Assembly: GCA_964402065.1 (NCBI GenBank)
Contig: CAYOAN010000001.1
Location: 248,001-312,000 of the forward strand
Length of the DNA stretch: 64,000 nt
Origin: CAIWMF01 sp964402065
GTDB taxonomy: Bacteria > Verrucomicrobiota > Verrucomicrobiia > Chthoniobacterales > UBA6821
Direction: 5' to 3'
In this document: positions 9,332 through 17,481 of the stretch, piece after piece
Layout: each line of letters opens with the position of its first letter
Position numbering within the stretch: position 1 is the stretch's first letter
Notes under the pieces: model-generated
What the model was told of the DNA's origin: nothing
What the model saw: the letters and a program-made list of their open reading frames with translations, nothing else
Databases searched by the model: none
Translations under genes and position numbers: made by a program

Positions 9332-10093
9332 TTAGGATCCAGATGGATAGTAAGTAACTGTAGCATAAATGTCTCTATCATGATTAAATTGGTCAGAAGG
9401 ATCTGTTGGAACTGGCCCTAATCCACCACTTCGCTCTTTAATGCCTAATCCGAGATCCTGAGCAGCTTTGATAGAAATTTCACCAACGCTATCTTTTTCA
9501 GGACCAAAGTCTCCTACAATTGATGAGATAGATTTTATATATTGAGTTGAGTCAATGATGATAGGCCTACCACCTATCATACGCCAAGCGTATGTATAAA
9601 AATATACAGTTACATCTGCTCTGTCTCCCTTTTTGACACCTTGATTAATTAACCATATAGGAGCAACAACATAGGAATCAGTATCAGCATTGAGAGCTTT
9701 GTTATTTCTATGAAATGATGTGTCCCCCTTATGATCGTAATCTCCATGAGAAGGTCCCGTTCCATCATCATCAAGTTTAATTTGGCCGTTATATGTTAAT
9801 GGCCCTCTTACCATCATGAGAGGTAATTCTTCTTTAAATTCAGAAGCATTCTCGTTACTTGACTGATTTTCATAATCAGTTTCAATATTTTTATCGACAC
9901 TAGTATTTTGATATTCTGCAGGTGTCTCGCTTTCCTCATTGGTTACTTCATTGCTAGTAGAGTAACAACCAATGCTTGAATAACTGCTAGCTGAAGAGTC
10001 AGAGTTGTACTCCGGAATACTACTATAGGCAATAAGTTGATTTGGAAATAAAGTAGTCCATAGACAAAAAAGAAGGAGGAAAAATGGTTTCAT
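9332..10093 (-). CDS. Secreted GH75 chitosanase-like protein (copy 1)
   Basis: A 253-residue protein: signal peptide to about residue 22, a low-complexity acidic/Ser-rich linker (24-90), then a catalytic-type domain starting VRGPLTYNGQ. LDDDGTGPSH (108-116), LNADTDSYVV (134-143) and VGDFGP...GEIS (193-207) match the fungal-type chitosanase GH75 pattern. D195 and E205 are placed like the known Asp/Glu catalytic pair. GH75 enzymes cut chitosan and act outside the cell. Identification is by eye from motifs. It heads a two-gene leftward unit. Confidence 0.72.
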   Translation of the reverse strand: MKPFFLLLFCLWTTLFPNQLIAYSSIPEYNSDSSASSYSSIGCYSTSNEVTNEESETPAEYQNTSVDKNIETDYENQSSNENASEFKEELPLMMVRGPLTYNGQIKLDDDGTGPSHGDYDHKGDTSFHRNNKALNADTDSYVVAPIWLINQGVKKGDRADVTVYFYTYAWRMIGGRPIIIDSTQYIKSISSIVGDFGPEKDSVGEISIKAAQDLGLGIKERSGGLGPVPTDPSDQFNHDRDIYATVTYYPSGS

Positions 10094-10164
10094 GGTTTTA
10101 GATTAGGGTCCTTCTAAAACTGCGTGCTGGTATATTGTCAAGTTTAAATATCGTTATTTCCATG

Positions 10165-10350
10165 GATGATCAGCTTTCTATTGTTGGTGAGAAGAGCTAA
10201 CTTGGATTGTGCTTCTGCGTATCACACAATAACGTGTCGCAGGATTCGCTCTGGATTAAAAGGAGATCCGCTTCCTGGGAGTCTGATAAGTTTATCCTTG
10301 ATCATATTTTGCTCAAGTAGCTCACTCAGAATATGTGCTCGTTCCAACTC
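10165..10350 (-). pseudogene. Unrecognised coding remnant with an in-frame stop
   Basis: The reverse strand reads about 60 plausible residues (including ELERAHILSELLEQNMIKD and GSGSPFNPERILRHVIV), interrupted by TGA, then continues in frame (YAEAQSKLALLTNN). There is no start codon or upstream gene. It sits between the two cassette copies and looks like debris of a lost gene. No family is recognised. Confidence 0.4.
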
Positions 10351-10352
10351 CG

Positions 10353-10433
10353 TGAATAGAGCATGTTAAAAAATTCTATAACCGCGTATTGCGGCGTCAC
10401 TCCAGTGCTCGAAGTCCCCAGTATGAGATATAA
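10353..10433. repeat. Interspersed repeat B, copy 2
   Basis: Closely matches the 3' end of the RmlD-like gene and its flank (4150-4245), including TATTGCGGCGTCACTCC and AGTATGAGATATA. Here it is not part of any gene. Confidence 0.65.
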
Positions 10434-10591
10434 TACCCATTTAGGGGAGTGGGGTATAAGAAGATAAATGTTAAATCTTTTGATTTCTTGAAAATTTAAA
10501 ACCAAATTGGGATTGGTCGTTTATACAAGTTTCAGCTTTCAATTCTCTAAATAAAGATCAAGTAAGACCCCTACCAATTTATAAAAAGAAT

Positions 10592-10836
10592 GGGATCCAC
10601 CTCTGAGGCCAACTCGAGATTTTCTCTTTTGAAAATCCTCCGAAGCGCTCTTCGCAGCCTGAAGCATGTGGATTGCGGCATTTAGCATTTGCTGTTAATG
10701 ATCTCCAGGCCGCTGTTCAATATTTGGTCGAGAGAGACATTGTCTGTGAACCAATTCGTATTGATGAATTGACGAGTAAACGATTTGTTTTTTCAACACT
10801 CCTGATGAGTTGCCATTGGAGCGTTATGAAAAATAG
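10592..10836 (+). pseudogene. VOC/glyoxalase family gene remnant
   Basis: The forward strand encodes QLEIFSFENPPKRSSQPEA, then GLRHLAFAVNDLQAAVQYL and PIRIDELTSKRFVF, a clear vicinal-oxygen-chelate (glyoxalase/bleomycin-resistance) C-terminal half. A TGA interrupts it at 10604. After KRFVF the frame shifts at a run of six T, and the normal family ending FNTPDELPLERYEK resumes in another frame up to TAG 10834. The N-terminal half is missing. It is a dead gene lying between the two GH75 cassettes. Confidence 0.82.
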
Positions 10837-10959
10837 ACAAGATCAAGTACAAGGTGGAGAGTATAAGAATTTTTTAACTCTTCCAAAAATTTTTCGACAG
10901 ATTCAATAAATTGTACCTATCACCTTCTTCACTAGGAAAATAACCACGTCCGCGAAGAA

Positions 10960-11574
10960 TCAAAAGTAATCTTTTTTTATTTCAGTGTTAGCAGTGCCAT
11001 TCTCCCACATTTCCCATTTTCTTTTTTCCTTTGTAGTCAATTGATCAAGGTCCTTTTTTGAAGGGAGCTTAAAGCTGATTAGTTTTGGAGAGCCGGTATT
11101 CCAGTCTACATCAAAAATGCATATTTTTTGTTCTTTGAACGGACTACCTTTGGAAGGATAAACTCCATAAACTAGCCTAGCAAATTTTTTGAAGAAGTGA
11201 GCTCCAACAACAAAGTAATAGCATGGACCCTTTACAGGAGGATCACAATTGTAAGCCATCCAATGATTGTCTTGGTAATGAACAATGGTGGCCATCGATC
11301 CTCCTGATAAATGCTCAACGATAAATAGTGATTTTGAATCAGGCGTCCATTGAATATTTTCTACACGGGAAATAAGAGCTTGTGAAAAATCATCTTTAGA
11401 GGTTAAGCAATTATGAATTGTTAAAACTGTTTCTCTATCCCCAATAACCAACCTCGCAATATATTTTTTGTTTGGTGATGGATATTCTTCATGACGTTCA
11501 TATGCAACAGCCTCTTGCCCATGTATTAGACAGGTTAAAAATAATGAAAATAAAAAATTGCGAAAGAAGTTCAT
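10960..11574 (-). CDS. Secreted protein of unknown function, possible beta-propeller fragment (copy 2)
   Basis: A 204-residue paralogue of the protein at 8715-9329. The first about 60 residues, including the signal peptide, are identical. Differences cluster around residues 60-95 and 110-175 (for example SIQNIKWTP versus RVENIQWTP). No frameshift is visible in either copy, so both appear to be maintained. It follows the second GH75-like gene with a 2 bp gap, as in copy 1, implying a fixed two-protein unit. Function is unknown. Confidence 0.75.
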   Translation of the reverse strand: MNFFRNFLFSLFLTCLIHGQEAVAYERHEEYPSPNKKYIARLVIGDRETVLTIHNCLTSKDDFSQALISRVENIQWTPDSKSLFIVEHLSGGSMATIVHYQDNHWMAYNCDPPVKGPCYYFVVGAHFFKKFARLVYGVYPSKGSPFKEQKICIFDVDWNTGSPKLISFKLPSKKDLDQLTTKEKRKWEMWENGTANTEIKKDYF

Positions 11575-11576
11575 AT

Positions 11577-12341
11577 TTAGGATCCAGATGGATAGTAAGT
11601 AACTGTAGCATAAATGTCTCTGTTTTGATTGACTTGATCATGAGGATCTGTTGGAACTGGTCCTAGTCCATTAGAGCGTTCCCTGATACCCAGTCCCAAA
11701 TCCCTAGCTGCCTTGATAGATATTTCACCGACGTCATCTTGCACAGGCCCAACATCTCCTACTATTGATGATATTGATTTTGTATAACAATTACAGGGGT
11801 AGGTTACTAAGTTATTATTGGCATCTAAGCCACTATTATATTCATAAAAATATACGGTTACATCGGCTCTATCTCCCCCTCTAACACCTTGACTGGATAA
11901 CCATCCAGGAGCGACAACATAGGAATCAGTATCAGCATTGAGAGCTTTGTTATTTCGATGAAATGCTGTATCGTTGTTGTGCTTTTTATCATTATGAGAT
12001 GGTCCCGTTCCATCATCATCAAGTTTAATTTGGCCGTTATATGTTAATGGCCCTCTTACCATCATGAGAGGTAATTCTTCTTTAAATTCAGAAGCATTCT
12101 CGTTACTTGACTGATTTTCATAATCAGTTTCAATATTTTTATCGACACTAGTATTTTGATATTCTGCAGGTGTCTCGCTTTCCTCATTGGTTACTTCATT
12201 GCTAGTAGAGTAACAACCAATGCTTGAATAACTGCTAGCTGAAGAGTCAGAGTTGTACTCCGGAATACCAGTATAGGCAATAAGTTGATTTGGAAATAAA
12301 GTAGTCCATAGACAAAAAAGAAAGAGGAAAAATGGTTTCAT
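11577..12341 (-). CDS. Secreted GH75 chitosanase-like protein (copy 2)
   Basis: A 254-residue paralogue of the protein at 9332-10093. Signal peptide and acidic linker are almost unchanged (residues 25-116 identical by eye), while the domain from 117 on differs, including a loop with two cysteines (NNNLVTYPCNCYTKS) where copy 1 has RMIGGRPIIIDSTQYIKS. The presumed catalytic pair is kept (D196 in VGDVGP, E206 in GEIS), so activity may persist with altered specificity. It is probably exported to the periplasm or outside the cell. Confidence 0.72.
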   Translation of the reverse strand: MKPFFLFLFCLWTTLFPNQLIAYTGIPEYNSDSSASSYSSIGCYSTSNEVTNEESETPAEYQNTSVDKNIETDYENQSSNENASEFKEELPLMMVRGPLTYNGQIKLDDDGTGPSHNDKKHNNDTAFHRNNKALNADTDSYVVAPGWLSSQGVRGGDRADVTVYFYEYNSGLDANNNLVTYPCNCYTKSISSIVGDVGPVQDDVGEISIKAARDLGLGIRERSNGLGPVPTDPHDQVNQNRDIYATVTYYPSGS

Positions 12342-12452
12342 GGTTTTAGATTAGGGACCTTATAAAACTGCGTGCTGGTATATTGTCAAGTTTAAATAGC
12401 ATCGTAGTTATTGTAATTTTTGAACTATTATTACTTAGAAATTACATTAAGT

Positions 12453-12589
12453 TGATTTCATCTTATTTAGGAACAAGCAGCGTTCGCATTCAGTCACGTT
12501 ATCTTCGGATAGCGTCTCAGTCTTCGGCCTTGTCCTAAGAAAAAATGCCGGCGCTTCTAACGTCCCCCTTTTCAATTTAATACACTATA
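12453..12589 (+). repeat. MITE-like element A, copy 1
   Basis: Shares a core (GTTATCTTCGGATAGCGTCT, TCTTCGGCCTTGTCCTAAG, GGCGCTTCTAACGT) and the terminal CCTTTTCAATTTAATACACT with copies near 21.0 kb and, inverted, 13.5 kb. The right end matches the terminal inverted repeat of the complete copy at 20923-21087; the left end differs. It points toward the epimerase gene at 12607. Confidence 0.75.
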
Positions 12590-12606
12590 ATTTTACTTAA
12601 AGTGGC

Positions 12607-13446
12607 CTAAGCGCCTAAATCAATAGAGTGATTTTTTAATGCAGGTAGCCATTCTTGAGCCCAAGCAATAACGGTGTCGATTCCTCTTTCTAGCTCAATA
12701 GTTGGTTGCCATGAAAGATCATGATGATACTGCGTAGATTCTAACAGCTCTTCTTTGTTTTGATGCTGGTGATCACCAATAAGGGTTACGACATCTTCAA
12801 AACTTACGTTCAGGCGATTGCAAATTAAAGACACAAGGTCTCGAACTGAAATGAGGTGATTGTTAGAAAAATGATAAATCTCTCCAGGGACTCCCTCGTA
12901 AACTACCCTGAAGATGCCGGCAGTGATGTCATTGATATGAATAAAGGCTTGCTTGGTGTGGCCACCATCATGAAGGAGAAATTTTTTTTCTGATAAAATA
13001 GAGAGAATGATTTTAGGAATGAGCTCATGAACTTGCTGACCGGGGCCGTAAACATGACTCATTGGAGCTATGACAACAGAAGAAGTTTTGGTAGTTGTGT
13101 TCCGTTGATAGCAATTCTCCTTCAGTGAGGAAACAGAGACATACTTCAGAGGCTGATTTTTTAATTGATCATGAAAGTCGAGCTGAACATCACCCATGCA
13201 ATGAATAATATAATCTGGATTATAATCATTGATCATCGAGATGGCATTATCAGGATGAGCACCCAAACTGAGTTGCTTTAGGGTAAGGCGGTGAGCGCTT
13301 CCTACTTTCCAATGATAAGGTGTAAACGGAATACTTTTTTTGGGGACGTAGCTTATCCCTAGTACAGTGAGCCCTTGAGAGAGTGCATGGTGAACAAAAT
13401 GACTTCCCGAAAAAGAATGACTTCCAATAATAACGATTTTTTCCAT
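12607..13446 (-). CDS. NAD-dependent epimerase/dehydratase-like protein, probably degenerate
   Basis: A 279-residue protein with a Rossmann start (IVIIGSHSFSGSHFVHHAL), YIIHCMGDVQ, SHVYGPGQQ, then the substrate-side half with HDGGHTKQAFIHINDITAGI and a late LSWQPTIELERGI, as in dTDP-glucose dehydratase/GDP-mannose epimerase relatives. It is about 60 residues short, and the usual Tyr-x3-Lys segment before the YGP motif is not visible, suggesting an internal deletion and altered or lost activity. Inverted copies of element A flank it. Its original role was probably nucleotide-sugar metabolism. Confidence 0.7.
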   Translation of the reverse strand: MEKIVIIGSHSFSGSHFVHHALSQGLTVLGISYVPKKSIPFTPYHWKVGSAHRLTLKQLSLGAHPDNAISMINDYNPDYIIHCMGDVQLDFHDQLKNQPLKYVSVSSLKENCYQRNTTTKTSSVVIAPMSHVYGPGQQVHELIPKIILSILSEKKFLLHDGGHTKQAFIHINDITAGIFRVVYEGVPGEIYHFSNNHLISVRDLVSLICNRLNVSFEDVVTLIGDHQHQNKEELLESTQYHHDLSWQPTIELERGIDTVIAWAQEWLPALKNHSIDLGA

Positions 13447-13469
13447 GGTGTTAGATTTCCTCTGCAGGC

Positions 13470-13612
13470 TATAGCCTATAAAACTGAAAAGGGTGCGTTA
13501 GAAGCACAGAAATTTTTTCTTAGGACAAGGCTGAAGATTGAACCGCTATCTGAAGATAACCAGCCGTCTGAAAACAAAGTCTTAAGAAAAAAAAGAACAA
13601 GCTTAAGCCGTG
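13470..13612 (-). repeat. MITE-like element A, copy 2 (inverted)
   Basis: On the reverse strand this reads as element A: GGTTATCTTCAGATAGCG, CTTCAGCCTTGTCCTAAG, GTGCTTCTAACG, CCCTTTTCAGTTTTATA. It aligns with the complete copy at 20923-21087 for about 140 bp including AAGCTTG. It mirrors copy 1 across the epimerase gene. A short open frame here is repeat sequence, not a gene. Confidence 0.75.
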
Positions 13613-13867
13613 CATGATAAATGATAGCAAGATGCTGTGCAAGGTGCAGGAACACGAGGAGGGTGAAAGAAAGCGATTCTACTTTTTAAGTAACAAAATA
13701 CCTTGAACGCTTCGCAATATGTTATCGACACGAGGCTAGTTTTAGTCACATTGGGAGAGTTCAAACAGAAATGCTTGAATGACCTTCCAGATGGAAATGA
13801 ATTTCAATATGAAAATTCTTGATAACGCTGCAGGTCAGATTACATTTTTTATTTCCTACTTTTTTTC
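13613..13867. other. Upstream region of the suf operon
   Basis: About 255 bp without a recognisable gene, RNA or repeat. It must carry the promoter of the suf genes, but no clear -35/-10 pair, Fur box or IscR site could be picked by eye. Confidence 0.4.
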
Positions 13868-14611
13868 ATGAACACACTTTCTATTCGCAATCTTCATGCT
13901 TCCATTGGTGAGCAACCCATTCTTCGAGGCCTTAATTTAGAGATTCCACAAGGAGAGGTTCACGCAATTATGGGAAAGAATGGTTCTGGAAAAAGCACGC
14001 TTGCTAAAGTCATGGCTGGACATCCTGACTATACGGTTACGGAAGGAGAGGTGTTGCTCAATGGGCAAAATATTTTTGGTATGGAGCCAGATGAGCGTGC
14101 TCGTCTGGGACTTTTTCTCGCCTTTCAATATCCAATGGAAATTCCTGGTGTCACGATTGCTAATTTTATTCGAGCAGCATTGCAGGCTCGCCTTCCTGAA
14201 GGTGAAGAACTAGAAGCGACAGAGTATTACGCTCAGCTTTATAAAAAAATGGACGAGCTGAGCATTCCTCGCACCTTCACTTCACGTGCTGTTAACGAAG
14301 GGTTCTCAGGTGGAGAAAAAAAACGCTGTGAAGTTTTACAGATGGCAATGCTACAACCTAGCTATGCTGTACTTGATGAAACTGATAGCGGTCTGGATAT
14401 CGATGCGCTCAAAATTGTTTCTTCTGGAGTCAATGCGCTGCGAGGTCCCGGAGTTGGTATGCTGGTCATTACTCACTACCAAAGGCTCCTCAACTACATT
14501 GTCCCTGACAAGGTCCACGTGATGACCGAGGGACGAATTGTGATGAGTGGGGATAAAGATCTCGCTTTGAAATTAGAATCGGAAGGCTACGACTGGGTTA
14601 AAGCAGAATAA
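13868..14611 (+). CDS. sufC: Fe-S cluster assembly ATPase SufC
   Basis: A 247-residue ABC-type ATPase with Walker A (GKNGSGKST, near residue 37), a Q-loop (FLAFQYP), the SufC-type signature FSGGEKKR and Walker B YAVLDETDSGLD. SufC works in the cytoplasm with SufB and SufD as the SufBCD scaffold that builds iron-sulfur clusters. Length and motifs are typical. It is first of sufC-sufB-sufD; sufB starts 13 bp after its stop. No sufS/sufU desulfurase gene is in the window. Confidence 0.97.
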   Translation: MNTLSIRNLHASIGEQPILRGLNLEIPQGEVHAIMGKNGSGKSTLAKVMAGHPDYTVTEGEVLLNGQNIFGMEPDERARLGLFLAFQYPMEIPGVTIANFIRAALQARLPEGEELEATEYYAQLYKKMDELSIPRTFTSRAVNEGFSGGEKKRCEVLQMAMLQPSYAVLDETDSGLDIDALKIVSSGVNALRGPGVGMLVITHYQRLLNYIVPDKVHVMTEGRIVMSGDKDLALKLESEGYDWVKAE

Positions 14612-14624
14612 AACATGTAATGTT

Positions 14625-16049
14625 ATGAAGGAAACTGAATCTTCAACTATTGCAGAACAAGTAGCTATTGACCGTTCGGTTGGCGATTTTCGCTACGATG
14701 TCGATTATGCTTTTGATGCTGGTGTCGGCTTAACAGAAAAAACCATCGATTACATTTGTGATGTAAAAGGTGATCCTGACTGGGTTCGCAAGTTTCGAAA
14801 AGAGGGGTACAAGAAATTTTTAGAGAAACCAATGCCAACGCATTGGGCGAGTAAAGATCTTGAAAATATTGTTTTTGAAAATATTCGCTATTACCTTGCG
14901 CAGGGACAGGCTCCTAAACGTAGCTGGGAAGAGGTTCCTGAAGAAGTGAAAAAGACTTTCGAGCGCCTTGGTATTCCAGAACAAGAGCGCAAATTTTTAG
15001 CTGGTGTTGAAGCTCAGTTTGATAGCGAAGCGGCTTATTCCAACATTAAAGAGGCTGTAGGCAAACAGGGAGTTATTTTTGTAGGAAGCACCGAAGGCTT
15101 ACAAAAACACCCTGAAATTTTTAAAAAATGGTTTGGGAAGGTCATTCCAAGTGGTGATAACAAATTTAGTGCCCTAAATAGCGCTGTCTTTAGCGGTGGA
15201 AGTTTTATTTATGTCCCTCCGGGTGTTAAGGTTTCTCATCCGCTTCAAGCCTACTTCCGGATTAATGCTCAAAACTTTGGGCAGTTCGAGCGAACCCTTA
15301 TCATTGCTGATGAAGGTTCAGAAGTAACGTATATGGAGGGGTGTACTGCGCCAAAATTTGAAACAGCAACGCTGCACAGTGCTGTGGTTGAATTAGTCGC
15401 ATTAAAAGGGGCAAAAATTCAATATATTACAGTACAGAATTGGAGCTCTAATGTTTTTAATCTCGTAACAAAGCGTGGTCTTGCTCACGAAGATGCTGAG
15501 ATCAAGTGGATCGATTGTAATATTGGTTCACGTCTTACCATGAAATATCCAGGCGTTGTTATGAAAGGGCGTCGTGCGCGTGGAGAAGTGATTTCAATTG
15601 CTCTTGCAGGTGATGGCCAGCATCAAGACACGGGTGCAAAAATGGTTCACGCTGCGGATGAAACAACGAGCAATATCATTTCCAAATCAATTAGCCTTGG
15701 GACGGGCCGTGCAACTTACCGAGGCATGGTGCATATTCCAAAGCATCTCAAAAAATGCAAAAACAATACGGAATGTGATGCATTGTTGATTAATGCCAAT
15801 AGCCGTACGGATACTTATCCTGCGATTACAGTTCGTGGTCAAGGTCACTCGGTTCAGCACGAGGCAAGTGTCAGCCAGATTAATGAAGAGCAAATTTTTT
15901 ATATGCAACAGCGGGGTCTCAGTGAGGCTGCTGCAATGAGCTTGGCGGTGAATGGTTTTGTTAATGATCTCGTGCAGCAATTTCCTATGGAATACTCCGT
16001 AGAGTTGAAACGCCTGATTGATCTAGAAATGGAGGGCTCTGTTGGTTAG
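14625..16049 (+). CDS. sufB: Fe-S cluster assembly scaffold SufB
   Basis: A 474-residue protein of normal SufB length. Recognisable blocks are SVGDFRYDVDYAFDAG near the N-terminus, FSGGSFIYVPPGVKVSHP, MEGCTAP, and the C-terminal NANSRTDTYPAI and GLSEAAAMSLAVNGF. SufB is the scaffold subunit of the SufBCD complex and assembles Fe-S clusters, partnering SufC and SufD encoded alongside. The gene is intact and appears co-transcribed with sufC. Confidence 0.97.
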   Translation: MKETESSTIAEQVAIDRSVGDFRYDVDYAFDAGVGLTEKTIDYICDVKGDPDWVRKFRKEGYKKFLEKPMPTHWASKDLENIVFENIRYYLAQGQAPKRSWEEVPEEVKKTFERLGIPEQERKFLAGVEAQFDSEAAYSNIKEAVGKQGVIFVGSTEGLQKHPEIFKKWFGKVIPSGDNKFSALNSAVFSGGSFIYVPPGVKVSHPLQAYFRINAQNFGQFERTLIIADEGSEVTYMEGCTAPKFETATLHSAVVELVALKGAKIQYITVQNWSSNVFNLVTKRGLAHEDAEIKWIDCNIGSRLTMKYPGVVMKGRRARGEVISIALAGDGQHQDTGAKMVHAADETTSNIISKSISLGTGRATYRGMVHIPKHLKKCKNNTECDALLINANSRTDTYPAITVRGQGHSVQHEASVSQINEEQIFYMQQRGLSEAAAMSLAVNGFVNDLVQQFPMEYSVELKRLIDLEMEGSVG

Positions 16050-16062
16050 TTTACTTTGTTCC

Positions 16063-16118
16063 TGCTATTGCGTGAGCTCCGTTGCGACGGGACTCGACGC
16101 TTCCAGTATTTCCATATA
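16063..16118. repeat. Interspersed repeat B, degenerate copy 3
   Basis: Within the 157 bp sufB-sufD spacer, the run TATTGCGTGAGCTCC...CGACGCTTCCAGTAT...ATATACACT follows the order of the repeat B copies at 4150 and 10353 with many mismatches. It may explain why this spacer is longer than the sufC-sufB gap. Confidence 0.4.
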
Positions 16119-16206
16119 CACTCTTCCTTTTTCTGCGATCGAGCCTTGCTCTTCATCCGTGCTAGCGAATTTTTAATGTACTAGTTCAAGATGATATGTC
16201 TTTCCT

Positions 16207-17481
16207 ATGAATATTGCTTCACAACATAAAAGTAATTCTGTTTTTCCAAACTGGTTTGCTCAACAACAAGAACTTGCTTGGAAACAATTTCAAGCATTAC
16301 CAGTGCCAACACGACATGATGAGTTGTGGCGGTTTTCCAATTTAAAAAGTCTCGACCTGTCAACGTGGCAGGAAGCTTCTGCGCCGACGGACAGAGATGA
16401 TTTATTGGCTCTTTCCCAAGGAATGAACGATGTTGCAGCAAAGCTTGTTTTTTCAAATGATCATTTAATTGCGAGAGAGGCTAACGAACTTCCAGGCGGT
16501 GTGTTACTTGTTTCCTTAGAAGAAGCAGCACGAGATCATGAGGCATTATTAAAAAATTATTTTATGAACCACCCTGCTTTGCTTGGTTCAGCCAAGATCG
16601 CAGCGCTTCATCAAGCTCAATTGAAAACAGGAGCGTTTCTCTATGTTCCAAGTGGGGTGAAAATTGAAAAGCCTATCGAATTATGGCATTGGAACGATGG
16701 CAGCCATGTCGCTACTTTTCCTCATACCCTTATCGTCTGTGAGGAGGGAAGCTCCGTTTCAGTAGTTGATCATTTTTGCTCAGTAAAAAAGGAAGCGTCT
16801 TTTGTCGCAGGCGTTCATGATTTGATAGTAAAAGAAAATGCAAATCTGAAGTATGTTGCTGTGCAAAATTCGAATGCTGAGACAACAGCTTTTCACTTGA
16901 ATACGACGGATGTCAGTAAAAACGCCATTGCTACAGCATTACAGCTAAACCTTGGTGGACGTTATATCCGCACCGAAAGTAATAGCCGACTTTTAGAAGA
17001 AGGAGCACGGAGTGTGATGTTGGCCATCAATCCAATGGATCAAGGCAGGGAAGTTGATCAACGAACTTTTCAAGATCATATTGCTCCCAATGCTACTAGT
17101 GATTTGCTTTATCATAATGCGCTTGATGATCATTCCAGGAGCGTGTTTTCAGGATTGATTAAAGTTGGAACTGCAGCACATGAAACTGATGCCTACCAAA
17201 AAGTGCGTAACCTTATGCTCAGTGACGAGGCAGAAGCCAACTCAATGCCGGGCCTTGAGATCTTAGCTGATCGTGTTCGCTGTTCACATGGGGCAACATC
17301 AGGGGAACTCAACCCAGATGAACTGTTTTACATGATGGCACGTGGTATTTCTACCAGTATGGCTGCTAAGTTAATTGTGCGCGGTTTTTTTGAGCAAGTG
17401 TTAGAACGATTACAAGAAACTCACTTAGAAAAATACCTAGGGCAATTGCTAGATAAGCGTTTGGGGCTAGGTGTTGAATAG
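16207..17481 (+). CDS. sufD: Fe-S cluster assembly protein SufD
   Basis: A 424-residue SufB/SufD-family protein. It has RHDELWRFSNLKSLDLS at the N-terminus, FLYVPSGVKIEKPIEL in the middle, and the C-terminal block EANSMPGLEILADRVRCSHG with ELFYMMARGIS, diagnostic for SufD. It pairs with SufB on SufC. A 157 bp repeat-containing spacer separates it from sufB, so it may also have its own promoter. Its last 15 bp overlap the convergent methyltransferase gene. Confidence 0.96.
   Translation: MNIASQHKSNSVFPNWFAQQQELAWKQFQALPVPTRHDELWRFSNLKSLDLSTWQEASAPTDRDDLLALSQGMNDVAAKLVFSNDHLIAREANELPGGVLLVSLEEAARDHEALLKNYFMNHPALLGSAKIAALHQAQLKTGAFLYVPSGVKIEKPIELWHWNDGSHVATFPHTLIVCEEGSSVSVVDHFCSVKKEASFVAGVHDLIVKENANLKYVAVQNSNAETTAFHLNTTDVSKNAIATALQLNLGGRYIRTESNSRLLEEGARSVMLAINPMDQGREVDQRTFQDHIAPNATSDLLYHNALDDHSRSVFSGLIKVGTAAHETDAYQKVRNLMLSDEAEANSMPGLEILADRVRCSHGATSGELNPDELFYMMARGISTSMAAKLIVRGFFEQVLERLQETHLEKYLGQLLDKRLGLGVE

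Larger units (their letters stand above)
8695..10150. repeat. Tandem duplication unit 1 (GH75-like cassette)
   Basis: About 1.46 kb containing two leftward genes. It begins near ATAACCACGTCC and ends near GTATATTGTCAAGTTTAAAT. The same limits recur at 10943-12400, offset by about 2.25 kb. Outer edges and the signal-peptide and linker coding parts are nearly identical, while internal parts differ. Confidence 0.9.
10943..12400. repeat. Tandem duplication unit 2 (GH75-like cassette)
   Basis: Second copy of the cassette at 8695-10150, same orientation. Matching begins at AATAACCACGTCC and ends at GTCAAGTTTAAATA. The roughly 0.8 kb between units is unrelated and contains a VOC gene remnant and repeat B. 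Confidence 0.9.

Noticed and set aside
13375..13617. 80-codon open frame on the + strand
   Set aside because: It overlaps the epimerase antisense and runs through element A copy 2; its codons are repeat sequence.
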